Assembly (NCBI GenBank): GCA_025352065.1
Contig: JANXUC010000183.1
Location: forward strand, 1-33,062
DNA length: 33,062 nt
Direction of reading: 5' to 3'
Source of the DNA: Acidobacteriaceae bacterium
GTDB taxonomy: Bacteria > Acidobacteriota > Terriglobia > Terriglobales > Acidobacteriaceae
Each line of letters starts with the position of its first letter. Position 1 is the stretch's first letter. The notes below the pieces were generated by a model. The model made no database searches and had not been told where the DNA came from. It saw only the letters and a list, made by a program, of their open reading frames with translations. Both the position numbers and the translations under genes were made by a program. Positions 27,585 to 33,062 of this stretch are shown here, piece by piece.

Positions 27585-27601
27585 TTGGTAACCCACCTGC
27601 T
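27585..27601 (+). promoter_or_regulatory. Candidate sigma54 (-24/-12) promoter of the peptide operon
   Basis: ttggtaacccacctgct has GG and GC exactly 10 bases apart and matches YTGGcAcg-N4-tTGCW at the key positions (TGG-A and TGCT). It lies 58 bases before the first peptide ATG. A second, weaker GG-N10-GC is at about 27550-27563. The adjacent gene encodes a sigma54 activator. This is a motif call only. Confidence 0.5.
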
Positions 27602-27658
27602 TTATTAAAGTCGTACCGCAGACAACCAGTCTGATCCCCCGAAAAAAGGAGAAACACA

Positions 27659-27709
27659 ATGAAGATCAAAACCAACACCAAAGCAGGCAGCGCAGTTTGG
27701 GGTGGCTAA
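27659..27709 (+). CDS. 16-residue peptide, copy 1 of 4
   Basis: The ORF encodes MKIKTNTKAGSAVWGG and stops at TAA. AAGGAG lies 7 bases upstream of the ATG. It is the first unit of an array of four near-identical microproteins on one strand. The peptide is basic at its N-terminal half (K2, K4, K8), then small and neutral with one Trp, ending Gly-Gly. It is too short for a membrane helix and has no cysteine. A signalling peptide, a RiPP precursor or a small binding peptide are all possible; no family is assigned. Confidence 0.8.
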   Translation: MKIKTNTKAGSAVWGG

Positions 27710-27717
27710 ATCCCCCG

Positions 27718-27739
27718 CCCCGAGCTGAAAGGCTTGGGG
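27718..27739 (+). other. Hairpin after peptide copy 1
   Basis: ccccgagc-tgaaag-gcttgggg forms 8 pairs with one G-U, 9 bases past the stop. It may be a processing or stabilising structure. Confidence 0.55.
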
Positions 27740-27799
27740 CCCGAAATCAGGAGCAGTTCTAGCAACTGCGGTAGAAACAAAAATCCCAAGGAGGGCCCA

Positions 27800-27850
27800 A
27801 TGAAGATCAAAACGAACACGAAGGCCGGCAGCGCAGTTTGGGGTGGCTAA
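27800..27850 (+). CDS. 16-residue peptide, copy 2 of 4
   Basis: The product is identical to copy 1 (MKIKTNTKAGSAVWGG), although four codons differ synonymously. The ribosome-binding site is AAGGAGG, 5 bases before ATG, in the block atcccaaggagggccca that copy 3 shares exactly. The spacer from copy 1 is 90 bases. Confidence 0.82.
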   Translation: MKIKTNTKAGSAVWGG

Positions 27851-27858
27851 CTCCCCCG

Positions 27859-27881
27859 GCCTGAGTCGAACGACTTAAGGC
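27859..27881 (+). other. Hairpin after peptide copy 2
   Basis: gcctgagtc-gaac-gacttaaggc pairs with a single bulge, 8 bases past the stop. Its sequence differs from the other spacer hairpins, but its position is the same. Confidence 0.55.
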
Positions 27882-27950
27882 TCCGAAGTTCACGAACGAC
27901 AACAAAGTCATTCGAAAAAGATGTGGCAACAAAATCCCAAGGAGGGCCCA

Positions 27951-28001
27951 ATGAAGATCAAAACGAACACGAAGGCCGGCAGTGCAGTCTGGGGCGGATA
28001 G
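27951..28001 (+). CDS. 16-residue peptide, copy 3 of 4
   Basis: The product is again MKIKTNTKAGSAVWGG, with synonymous changes in the Ser, Val and both Gly codons relative to copy 2 and a TAG stop instead of TAA. The AAGGAGG block is the same as for copy 2. The spacer from copy 2 is 100 bases. Confidence 0.82.
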   Translation: MKIKTNTKAGSAVWGG

Positions 28002-28009
28002 TCCGCCAA

Positions 28010-28032
28010 GTTCCCGACCGAGAGTTGGGAAC
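28010..28032 (+). other. Hairpin after peptide copy 3
   Basis: gttcccgac-cgaga-gttgggaac forms nine pairs with one G-U wobble, again 8 bases past the stop. Confidence 0.6.
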
Positions 28033-28093
28033 ACGAACCGAAGCGAGTACAACCGCAGTTCGATACAGACATCTAGATAAAGGAGCGGACACA

Positions 28094-28144
28094 ATGAAGA
28101 TCAAGACAAGCACCAAAGCCGGCAGCGCAGTCTGGGGTGGTTAG
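28094..28144 (+). CDS. 16-residue peptide, copy 4 of 4 (N6S variant)
   Basis: The ORF encodes MKIKTSTKAGSAVWGG, the only copy with an amino-acid change (Asn6 to Ser). Other differences are synonymous. The ribosome-binding site AAAGGAG is 8 bases before ATG. A hairpin (tctccg-ttggcc-cggaga, 28167-28184) and then the operon terminator follow. Confidence 0.8.
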   Translation: MKIKTSTKAGSAVWGG

Positions 28145-28166
28145 TACCTCTGCACTGAACTCGTGT

Positions 28167-28184
28167 TCTCCGTTGGCCCGGAGA
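28167..28184 (+). other. Hairpin after peptide copy 4
   Basis: tctccg-ttggcc-cggaga is a 6-bp stem 22 bases past the stop, weaker and further away than the other three. Confidence 0.4.
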
Positions 28185-28252
28185 GCTTGCACCAAGAAGA
28201 AAGCAGCAAACAACGATTCTGTAGCAGGGCAGGATTCCCCTCCTCCCGACGG

Positions 28253-28285
28253 AAAAAGGGAACCGAGAAATCGGTTCCCTTTTTT
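28253..28285 (+). terminator. Intrinsic terminator of the peptide operon
   Basis: aaaaagggaaccga-gaaa-tcggttccctttttt is a perfect stem of 14 pairs with a GAAA tetraloop. The GC-rich part ends in a run of six T, a strong rho-independent terminator that bounds the four-peptide transcript. Confidence 0.92.
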
Positions 28286-28365
28286 CAATTCCCCAGCTGG
28301 ATGCACTGAGCTGCCGACTGACCGCCAAATTCACGAGTACTCAATTCTGAAGCGCGAACAGAAAC

Positions 28366-28620
28366 CTAGAACGCGGCCACTGCCTTCGCTGCGATCACTT
28401 TCCCAACCGTCTCTCCCGCGGTTGCATCAAAAATCCAATGCACGCCAAGATAGATGCGACTGATCTTGTTCTGTTCGATCCCTTCTTTTAGCGTGAAGGT
28501 TTGTTCCTATTCGGGCCGCACGATCCCGTCGTGATCGGAAGTGATTCCGTTAAATTCGTCCGAGACAAACCTAACTTTGATCTTGTCGGTCTTTTTGCCA
28601 ATCAATCACGCGAAAGTAAA
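28366..28620 (-). pseudogene. Vanadium haloperoxidase/PAP2-like C-terminal remnant
   Basis: The minus-strand frame ending at TAG 28366 reads RFVSDEFNGITSDHDGIVRPE, an in-frame TAG (28507-28509), then SRIYLGVHWIFDATAGETVG. The SRIYLGVHW box is the histidine motif of vanadium-dependent haloperoxidases and related PAP2 enzymes, and the preceding VSDEFNG segment also occurs in that group. The N-terminal two thirds are missing. It joins directly to the remnant of a sigma54 activator, indicating a deletion. Confidence 0.68.
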
Positions 28621-28625
28621 GCCAG

Positions 28626-29125
28626 ACTCACGGTCTCCCGATCCCCTCTCCGTCGAGAGCGAGCAGCATCAGCCGTTCGACAACGTTGCGCAGCTCGCCG
28701 ACATTGCCTGGCCACGGCTGCTCACACAATGCAGCAATCGCTTCCGGAGTAAACGCCATCGGCTTCCATCCGTTCTGCTTGCTCACTTGCGCGGCAAAAT
28801 GCTTGATCAGGACGGGGATATCTTCGCGACGTTCGCGTAGCGGCGAGGCACCAAGGGGAGTACATACACGCGGTGATATAAATCCTGCCGAAACTTCCCT
28901 TCCTTCACGAGCGTTTCCAGATCGCGATGCGTCGCCACGACCACCCTCACATCCACTTTGATTGCATGATCTCCGTCAATGCGTTCCACTTCCGACTCTT
29001 CCAGAACGCGCAGCAGCTTGGCCTGCATCATCAAGGGCATATCGCCGATCTCATCGAGGAAGATGGTTCCACGCTGCGCCTGTTCGAACTTGCCGAGATG
29101 CCGCGCGCCAGCTCCGATGAATGAA
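28626..29125 (-). pseudogene. Sigma54 AAA+ activator remnant
   Basis: The minus strand carries GARHLGKFEQAQRGTIFLDE (Walker B), [39 protein letters not shown], then after a frameshift near 28860 SPLRERREDIPVLIKHF and EQPWPGNVGELRNVVERL. This is the middle of an NtrC-type AAA+ domain. The part upstream of GAFTGA (here degraded to SFIGAGA), the Walker A and the C-terminal HTH are absent. The break lies a few bases from tRNA-Gly, hinting at rearrangement there. Confidence 0.85.
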
Positions 29126-29137
29126 ACTGTGAAATGG

Positions 29138-29209
29138 AGCGGGAGACGGGGATCGAACCCGCAACCAACGGCTTGGGAAGCCGCTACTCTACCATTGAGC
29201 TACTCCCGC
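29138..29209 (-). tRNA. tRNA-Gly (anticodon CCC)
   Basis: Acceptor arms GCGGGAG/CTCCCGC, D arm AGCTCAATGGTAGAGT, anticodon stem GCGGC/GCCGT around TTCCCAA (anticodon CCC), and T arm GCGGG-TTCGATC-CCCGT. CCA is not encoded. Confidence 0.94.
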
Positions 29210-29591
29210 TCAAAAACGATGGCCAGACAAAATTGTAGCATTCCAACTTCGCTTGGCTACGAAAAGTCCTCTACTTCGATCCTGCTGTCGGAGTCTTCGG
29301 GACGAAGAATTCATCCAGATAATGCCGAATGTTCTCGCGGTTCGGTAAGGTTCGTAGTCCTTCGCGATATCCGCATCTGCGCCAAGGCCAGCCAACGCCG
29401 GACCGCGTTCATAGCAACTCCTGGTTTTCAAAACTCGAAGCCGATTCCCCTGCCAATACCTTCCACAGTTTCTGTCAAGATCCGCGACCTGTCTAAACTA
29501 AGCTTCACAGCTTCGTTTACTCTGAACGTCTTTTGATCTAGAATCGCACCGTTTCGCGCATTGGAGTTTCAATCGCACCCCAAGAGGCCCC
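29210..29591. other. Stretch without a supported gene
   Basis: It lies upstream of tRNA-Gly (minus) and of the membrane protein (plus). A 73-codon minus-strand frame shows no family and no ribosome-binding site. It should contain promoters, none clearly assigned. Confidence 0.4.
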
Positions 29592-30152
29592 ATGACCGAC
29601 CTGAACTTGCTGTGGCTGCCGATTTTGCTGTCTTCCATCCTCGTGTTCATCGCCAGCTCCGTCATTCACATGTTTACGCCGTGGCACAAAAGCGACTACC
29701 AGAAAGTCCCCAACGAAGACCGCGTGATGGATGCGCTGCGCCCTATGAACATCCCACCCGGCGACTACATGATGCCGCGCCCAGCCAGCCCAAAGGACAT
29801 AAGCTCCCCGGAGTTTGTTGAAAAGCGGAACAAAGGCCCGATCATGATCTTCACCGTCCTCCCCGCCGGCCCGATCAAAATGGGGAAACAGCTGCTCTCC
29901 TGGTTTCTCTATTCCTGCGTAATCGGAGTCTTCGCCGCCTACGTCACCGGACGCGCGCTTCCCATCGGCGCAAACTATCTCCATGTTTTCCGTTTCGCCG
30001 GGACAATCGCGTTCGTCAGTTACTCGCTCGGTCTATGGCAACTGTCAATCTGGTATCGCCGCTCGTGGGGCACGACGATCCGCTCCACCATTGACGGATT
30101 GATCTACGCCCTGTTGACGGCTGGGACGTTTGGATGGCTCTGGCCTAAGTAG
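29592..30152 (+). CDS. Membrane protein of unknown function, about four helices
   Basis: The 186-residue protein has one N-terminal helix ([20 protein letters not shown]). An extramembrane segment with [20 protein letters not shown] and [13 protein letters not shown] follows. Three more hydrophobic stretches ([54 protein letters not shown]) complete it. AGAGG precedes the ATG. The His/Trp and Pro/Met-rich segment looks conserved rather than random, but I do not know the function. It is the only intact gene between about 28.3 and 32.7 kb. Confidence 0.8.
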   Translation: MTDLNLLWLPILLSSILVFIASSVIHMFTPWHKSDYQKVPNEDRVMDALRPMNIPPGDYMMPRPASPKDISSPEFVEKRNKGPIMIFTVLPAGPIKMGKQLLSWFLYSCVIGVFAAYVTGRALPIGANYLHVFRFAGTIAFVSYSLGLWQLSIWYRRSWGTTIRSTIDGLIYALLTAGTFGWLWPK

Positions 30153-30154
30153 AG

Positions 30155-30378
30155 TAGTCCTTTAGCATTTGGCCAAAGAGCGAGGAATGTATCCCTCATG
30201 ATCCCGGCTGTACGAATGAGCGTTGTGATGATATCCAGGTCGATTTCGTCGTACTTCGGGATGATAAGAGACCGCGCAACCCCAGCTTTTTCGAGCTTGA
30301 GGTGGCTTCCTTTTTGTCCACAATGACGTCCGCGAGTAATACGCTGGCAACTCTCTTGGCGCGCTTCGCCGAAGTCAC
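30155..30378 (-). pseudogene. HicA-like toxin, frameshifted
   Basis: The first frame gives VTSAKRAKRVASVLLADVIV. The second frame gives KGSHLKLEKAGVARSLIIPK followed by DIITTLIRTAGIMRDTFLAL. Together they follow the HicA mRNA-interferase layout: a basic first helix, the GSH catalytic motif, then a helix ending in R.AG....FL. The frames meet at a run of five A (minus strand, about 30311-30317) where one base appears lost. No HicB antitoxin was recognised next to it. Confidence 0.55.
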
Positions 30379-30477
30379 ATAGACGCCACAAATGACACCT
30401 TTATGCCCGGGTCTTAGCTCTGGATTCACGACGAAAACCGATTGTCCCGACTAACGCTTGCCCTTCGAACGCCCCCG

Positions 30478-30575
30478 GCGGGTGGCCGACCCTTCCGCTC
30501 TTGATCTCCTCAACACCATAAACCCAAAGGTGCCCCAGCCTTGCGAACTTTGCAAGGCTGGGACTTCGGAGTCTC
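30478..30575. repeat. Dispersed repeat 'gcgggtggccgaccctt' copy 2
   Basis: It shares gcgggtggccgacccttcc, cttgatctcc and a gccttgc...ttgcaaggctggga hairpin, in the same order as 18597-18690. The element flanks the broken toxin genes. Confidence 0.65.
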
Positions 30576-30579
30576 GACA

Positions 30580-30864
30580 CTACAGCAGCATCCGCTTCCC
30601 AAGAATAACGGCAGCAATCGTAACGTCAGCTTCACTGAGTTGGTAGACAATCCGGTAGCTGTAAGCGATCAATTCCAGGATGCTATCATCTTCGAATTCT
30701 GGAACTTGGCGTCCCGATTGCGAAAACGCGGAGAGGTTTCGCGTAAGGGTCACAATCTTCTTGACGACTGCTCTCGCATAGGACGGAGAGTCTGCGGCAA
30801 TGTAGGTCGCGATAGATTCCAAATCCTCCAGCGCTCGCCGAGACTACCCTACTCGGTGAGCCAT
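30580..30864 (-). pseudogene. ParE/RelE-type toxin with an early nonsense codon
   Basis: From ATG 30864 the frame reads MAHRVG, then TAG (30844-30846), then SRRALEDLESIATYIAADSP and ...SGRQVPEFEDDSILELIAY, with YRIVYQLSEADVTIAAVI near the end. This is the ParE fold, full length apart from the stop. Relatives have Trp at that position (V.WS.RA), and TGG to TAG is one change. It overlaps the 3' end of its antitoxin gene by 16 bases, as expected for a coupled module. Confidence 0.8.
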
Positions 30865-31033
30865 GGTCCAAGACGCGCTCCCGCCTCTTGCTGGCTGACG
30901 TTCCGTGCTTCCGCGCATCCTCCAATCCCCGCCGAACCTTATCCAATTCATAAAGGTGATACTGGATGTCTTCCAGCGAGCAATTTTCAGGCAACTTGTG
31001 CACAAGTTGCTCAACTTCTTGTTTGGCGGTCAT
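30849..31033 (-). pseudogene. Antitoxin partner of the ParE-type toxin, frameshifted
   Basis: From ATG 31033 (GGAG 5 bases upstream) it reads MTAKQEVEQLVHKLPENCSL, then EDIQYHLYELDKVRRGLEDA. This resembles the short antitoxins paired with ParE toxins. Near 30900 the frame shifts by one base. The expected tail VSQQEAGARLGPWLTE and stop lie in the next frame. Without the shift it would be about 60 residues. Confidence 0.75.
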
Positions 31034-31235
31034 GATCACTCCAATCCAGCCTTCAAAGGAATCATTGCTTAGAACGAGGGCACCCTGAAAATAGCGTGAC
31101 CTAGCCCAGCCTGCGTCGGTTCAAGCTAAAAGACGGGTGGCCCATTCAAGCCCGCTGTTGGCTTGCGTGGGGATGTTCACACCTCCTCGGGCGGGAAGGT
31201 TTTGCCCCGAGGACACAACACTCTCTAGGAATTGT

Positions 31236-31345
31236 CATTCCGAACCCTGAGCGCCCTTTGCGAAGGCGAGGAATCTGCTCCTCGATCGCCCAAACAGAAA
31301 TCCCACGATCATCCGACTCGGGAAGGGCACGGCTTCAGCCGTGCC
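31236..31345. repeat. Composite of two dispersed palindromic repeats
   Basis: attgtcattccgaaccctgagc...gaggaatctgctcctcg (31236-31287) matches the 4992-5077 family, and cgggaagggcacggcttcagccgtgcc (31318-31344) matches the 5913-6049 family. The second piece abuts the transposase fragment. Confidence 0.65.
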
Positions 31346-31608
31346 ACCTGCTGGGGAGGAGAAACGGCACAAGGCGTGGACCGCCCGTGATTGCCGTGCT
31401 GCACCCACGCGACAGAATCAGGCTCATAACGGCGTTTCAGCCGCTGTACCTGCCGCTCACTCAGTTGCAGCAGACGGGCGGCTTCGCTGACGCTCAACCG
31501 CCCGCCTGCTGCATTCTCAATCACTTTTACCCGTTGGAACTCTTTCTGACTCATCGTCACCATCCTGAGAGGGCGACAAAGTCTCGTTGCGGTTAGGGGG
31601 TGACATTC
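31346..31608 (-). mobile_element. Insertion-sequence remnant with transposase N-terminal HTH
   Basis: The minus strand from about 31563 encodes MVTMSQKEFQRVKVIENAAG, then LSVSEAARLLQLSERQVQRL and a short YEPDSVAWVQHGNHGRSTP. This is the first helix-turn-helix of ISNCY-like transposases. Upstream lies tgtcaccccctaaccgcaac, which looks like the IS end. The catalytic domain is absent. The fragment ends at a palindromic repeat. Confidence 0.7.
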
Positions 31609-32114
31609 TCTTGGAGTATCTACATTTCGTGCTTTTGTGAGGCACAAGCGTGCCAGTTTCAGTTAGAAAAAACTGACAGCCTTGGCGCGATCGCGCAGAT
31701 CGTAAAACAGTCCAGACCATTTTACGAAGCAGGCGGAAACCCCTTCGCCAACAAAGTTTGAACAAGCTCTTGGCATAAAATGGCGCTACCAGCTTCTCAA
31801 GAAACGCGAAAGGTCCGCCGGTCGATCCGGCTCGCCTTGGCCCGAGTTACTGGTAAGGGTTGATCGAAATCACGGAGCAACGGGCCGGGCTTGCGTCAAA
31901 TCGCGCACACCAACGATCCTTAATTTCGCCAGATGCCAGGCCGGGAGTTTTTTCGTTAAGGATGCTGGTTTTACTCGGAAGGCAGGGAAACACTCGGTTG
32001 ACCTACTCCTGTGCAAGCGACTTGTACATTCGAGCGCGATTTTTGTACTATTCAATTAACTTTCTGTAAATTCAAATAGATAGCAAAATCTATTGGCTTT
32101 ATGGGAGAAGTGAT
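31609..32114. other. Stretch without a supported gene
   Basis: No product or RNA family is recognised. From about 31990 it becomes AT-rich, fitting a promoter for the fasciclin gene. ttgtac (32043) and gtaaat 17 bases later form a weak -35/-10 candidate. Confidence 0.4.
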
Positions 32115-32547
32115 ATGGCAATTGAGACACTTACCACCCCCGATATCGTTGACACGGCAATCGCTGCCGGTTCTTTTAAGACCTTGGCGACAGCCCTAAC
32201 GTCCGCTGGCCTGGTAAACACAATGAAGGGGGCGGGCCCTTTCACCGTTTTTGCTCCGACCGACGAAGCCTTCGCCAAGCTGCCTGCAGGAACCGTCGAG
32301 ACCCTGCTTAAGCCCGAGAACCACGAGAAGCTGCGCGGCATCCTGACCTATCACGTTGTTCCCGGGAAGGTAACAGCAGCAGATGTTGTAACTTTGAAGT
32401 CGGCAAATACCGTGAATGGTGAGGCCTTGAAGATTGCCGTTCACAACGGTGCAGTCACAGTCGACGCCGCAAACGTTGTGAAGACGGATATTCTTATGCA
32501 GCAATGGCGTCATTCCCGTAATCGGTGCAGTTGTCCTGCCCCAGTAA
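32115..32547 (+). pseudogene. Fasciclin-domain protein, frameshifted near its end
   Basis: A single FAS1 domain without a signal peptide: [55 protein letters not shown] and [17 protein letters not shown]. The expected closing [15 protein letters not shown] and its TAA (32545-32547) lie one base out of frame. One extra base near 32496 explains this, and the uncorrected frame runs to 32567. FAS1 domains mediate adhesion. GGGAGAAG precedes the ATG. Confidence 0.82.
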
Positions 32548-32712
32548 CACTCGGGCCACGGAGGTAGGCGTTCTCGAACGATCAGAGTTCGCTCGCCTCT
32601 GGGAAGGATTCCTTCAAATTAACAAACCAAGGGATGGTACGATTCAAGAATGTGCCATTCTTGATCCGATATGCTGACTGGGTCGTTGACAGCCCGTGAC
32701 AGAGCGAACAGA

Positions 32713-33062
32713 ATGAATCGCCAACAAAATTCAGTGTGGATATTGGGTGACCAGCTTGTGGTAAGACACCCGGCCGTCCTCGCCGCTGAGGCTACTTCTG
32801 GCCGGAAGAACCTACGGATTGTCCTGGTGGAGAGCACTGCAAGCATGGGCCCACTGCCCTCCCAGCGCAAGAAACTCATTCTCCTATTAAGCGCCATGCG
32901 GCACTTCGCCGAAAGGCTGCGCAAATCTGGCTACTCGGTAGACTGCTATCGTTCTCGCGACTTCGTGCAGGGCCTGCGCGAACACATTAGCAAATACGGC
33001 TCCACACATCTTTTCACAATGGCTGCCAGCAGTTTTCAGGAGCGGCGCCTGCAGAGCGAACT
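32713..33062 (+). CDS. Cryptochrome/photolyase-related protein, N-terminal part (runs off right edge)
   Basis: The frame from ATG 32713 stays open for 116 codons to the edge. It begins with VWILGDQLVVRHPAVL, followed by LRIVLVESTASM, QRKKLILLLSAMRHFAERLR and SGYSVDCYRS. This is the N-terminal alpha/beta domain of the deoxyribodipyrimidine photolyase-related family (FeS-BCP type), proposed to repair UV (6-4) photoproducts using FAD and an iron-sulfur cluster. Those sites lie beyond the edge. No strong ribosome-binding site is visible. Confidence 0.82.
   Translation, partial: MNRQQNSVWILGDQLVVRHPAVLAAEATSGRKNLRIVLVESTASMGPLPSQRKKLILLLSAMRHFAERLRKSGYSVDCYRSRDFVQGLREHISKYGSTHLFTMAASSFQERRLQSE

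Noticed and set aside
27659-28144. CRISPR array or non-coding tandem repeat
   Set aside because: Repeats of 51 bases at 141-151 base spacing have intact start and stop codons, ribosome-binding sites and synonymous variation, unlike CRISPR repeats.
27659-28144. Type I toxin peptides (Ibs/Ldr-like)
   Set aside because: The peptide is basic and polar, without the hydrophobic membrane stretch such toxins have, and no antisense RNA promoter was recognised.
29210-29431. 73-codon minus-strand frame upstream of tRNA-Gly
   Set aside because: No ribosome-binding site, no recognisable motif, and the frame ends at the tRNA gene.

Overview
The window looks like a chromosomal segment from an uncultured or soil member of the Acidobacteriota. 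This is inferred, not proven. The reasons are the families present (TonB-domain and FecR-like proteins, a tail-fibre-like secreted protein, FHA-GAF sigma54 activators, an M2 peptidase, a PCYCGC protein), the sparse operons, and the many copies of short palindromic repeats between genes. Large housekeeping genes are intact, while many small accessory genes carry single-base lesions.

Region 1-9.1 kb: a partial secreted protein, tRNA-Gln(CUG), a P-loop kinase with a long disordered arm, then the lower-glycolysis set gap, pgk, (palindromic repeat), tpiA, followed by an enoyl-CoA hydratase, a FecR-like envelope protein and a TonB-family protein. Region 9.4-14.1 kb: a small HTH regulator, a large secreted beta-helix protein and a GT39-type membrane glycosyltransferase, with clear terminators. 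Region 14.2-18.4 kb: a broken pqqB remnant, repeats, a frameshifted DUF4440/SnoaL-like gene coupled to signal peptidase I, a PCYCGC-motif protein, a TPR protein and YvcK. Region 18.4-20.2 kb is repeat-rich, with an RHS remnant and a 40-residue zinc-finger microprotein gene that has its own Shine-Dalgarno sequence and terminator. Region 20.2-27.4 kb: an M2 peptidyl-dipeptidase, a phospholipase-C/acid-phosphatase-like lipoprotein, a polytopic membrane protein and an FHA-GAF-AAA+-Fis sigma54 activator.

The most unusual locus is 27.58-28.29 kb. Divergent from the sigma54 activator lies a candidate -24/-12 promoter, then four tandem 16-residue ORFs encoding MKIKTNTKAGSAVWGG (N6S in the fourth copy). 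Each has a strong ribosome-binding site and each is followed by a hairpin. The array ends in a strong intrinsic terminator. Nine codons vary synonymously among the copies and only one non-synonymously, so the peptide itself appears to be under selection. No modifying enzyme or exporter was recognised next to it.

Region 28.3-32.6 kb is a graveyard: remnants of a vanadium-haloperoxidase/PAP2-like gene and of a second sigma54 activator ending at tRNA-Gly(CCC), a broken HicA-like toxin, a ParE-type toxin with a nonsense codon and its frameshifted antitoxin, an insertion-sequence transposase fragment and a frameshifted fasciclin gene. One intact membrane protein sits among them. The right edge enters a photolyase-related gene.
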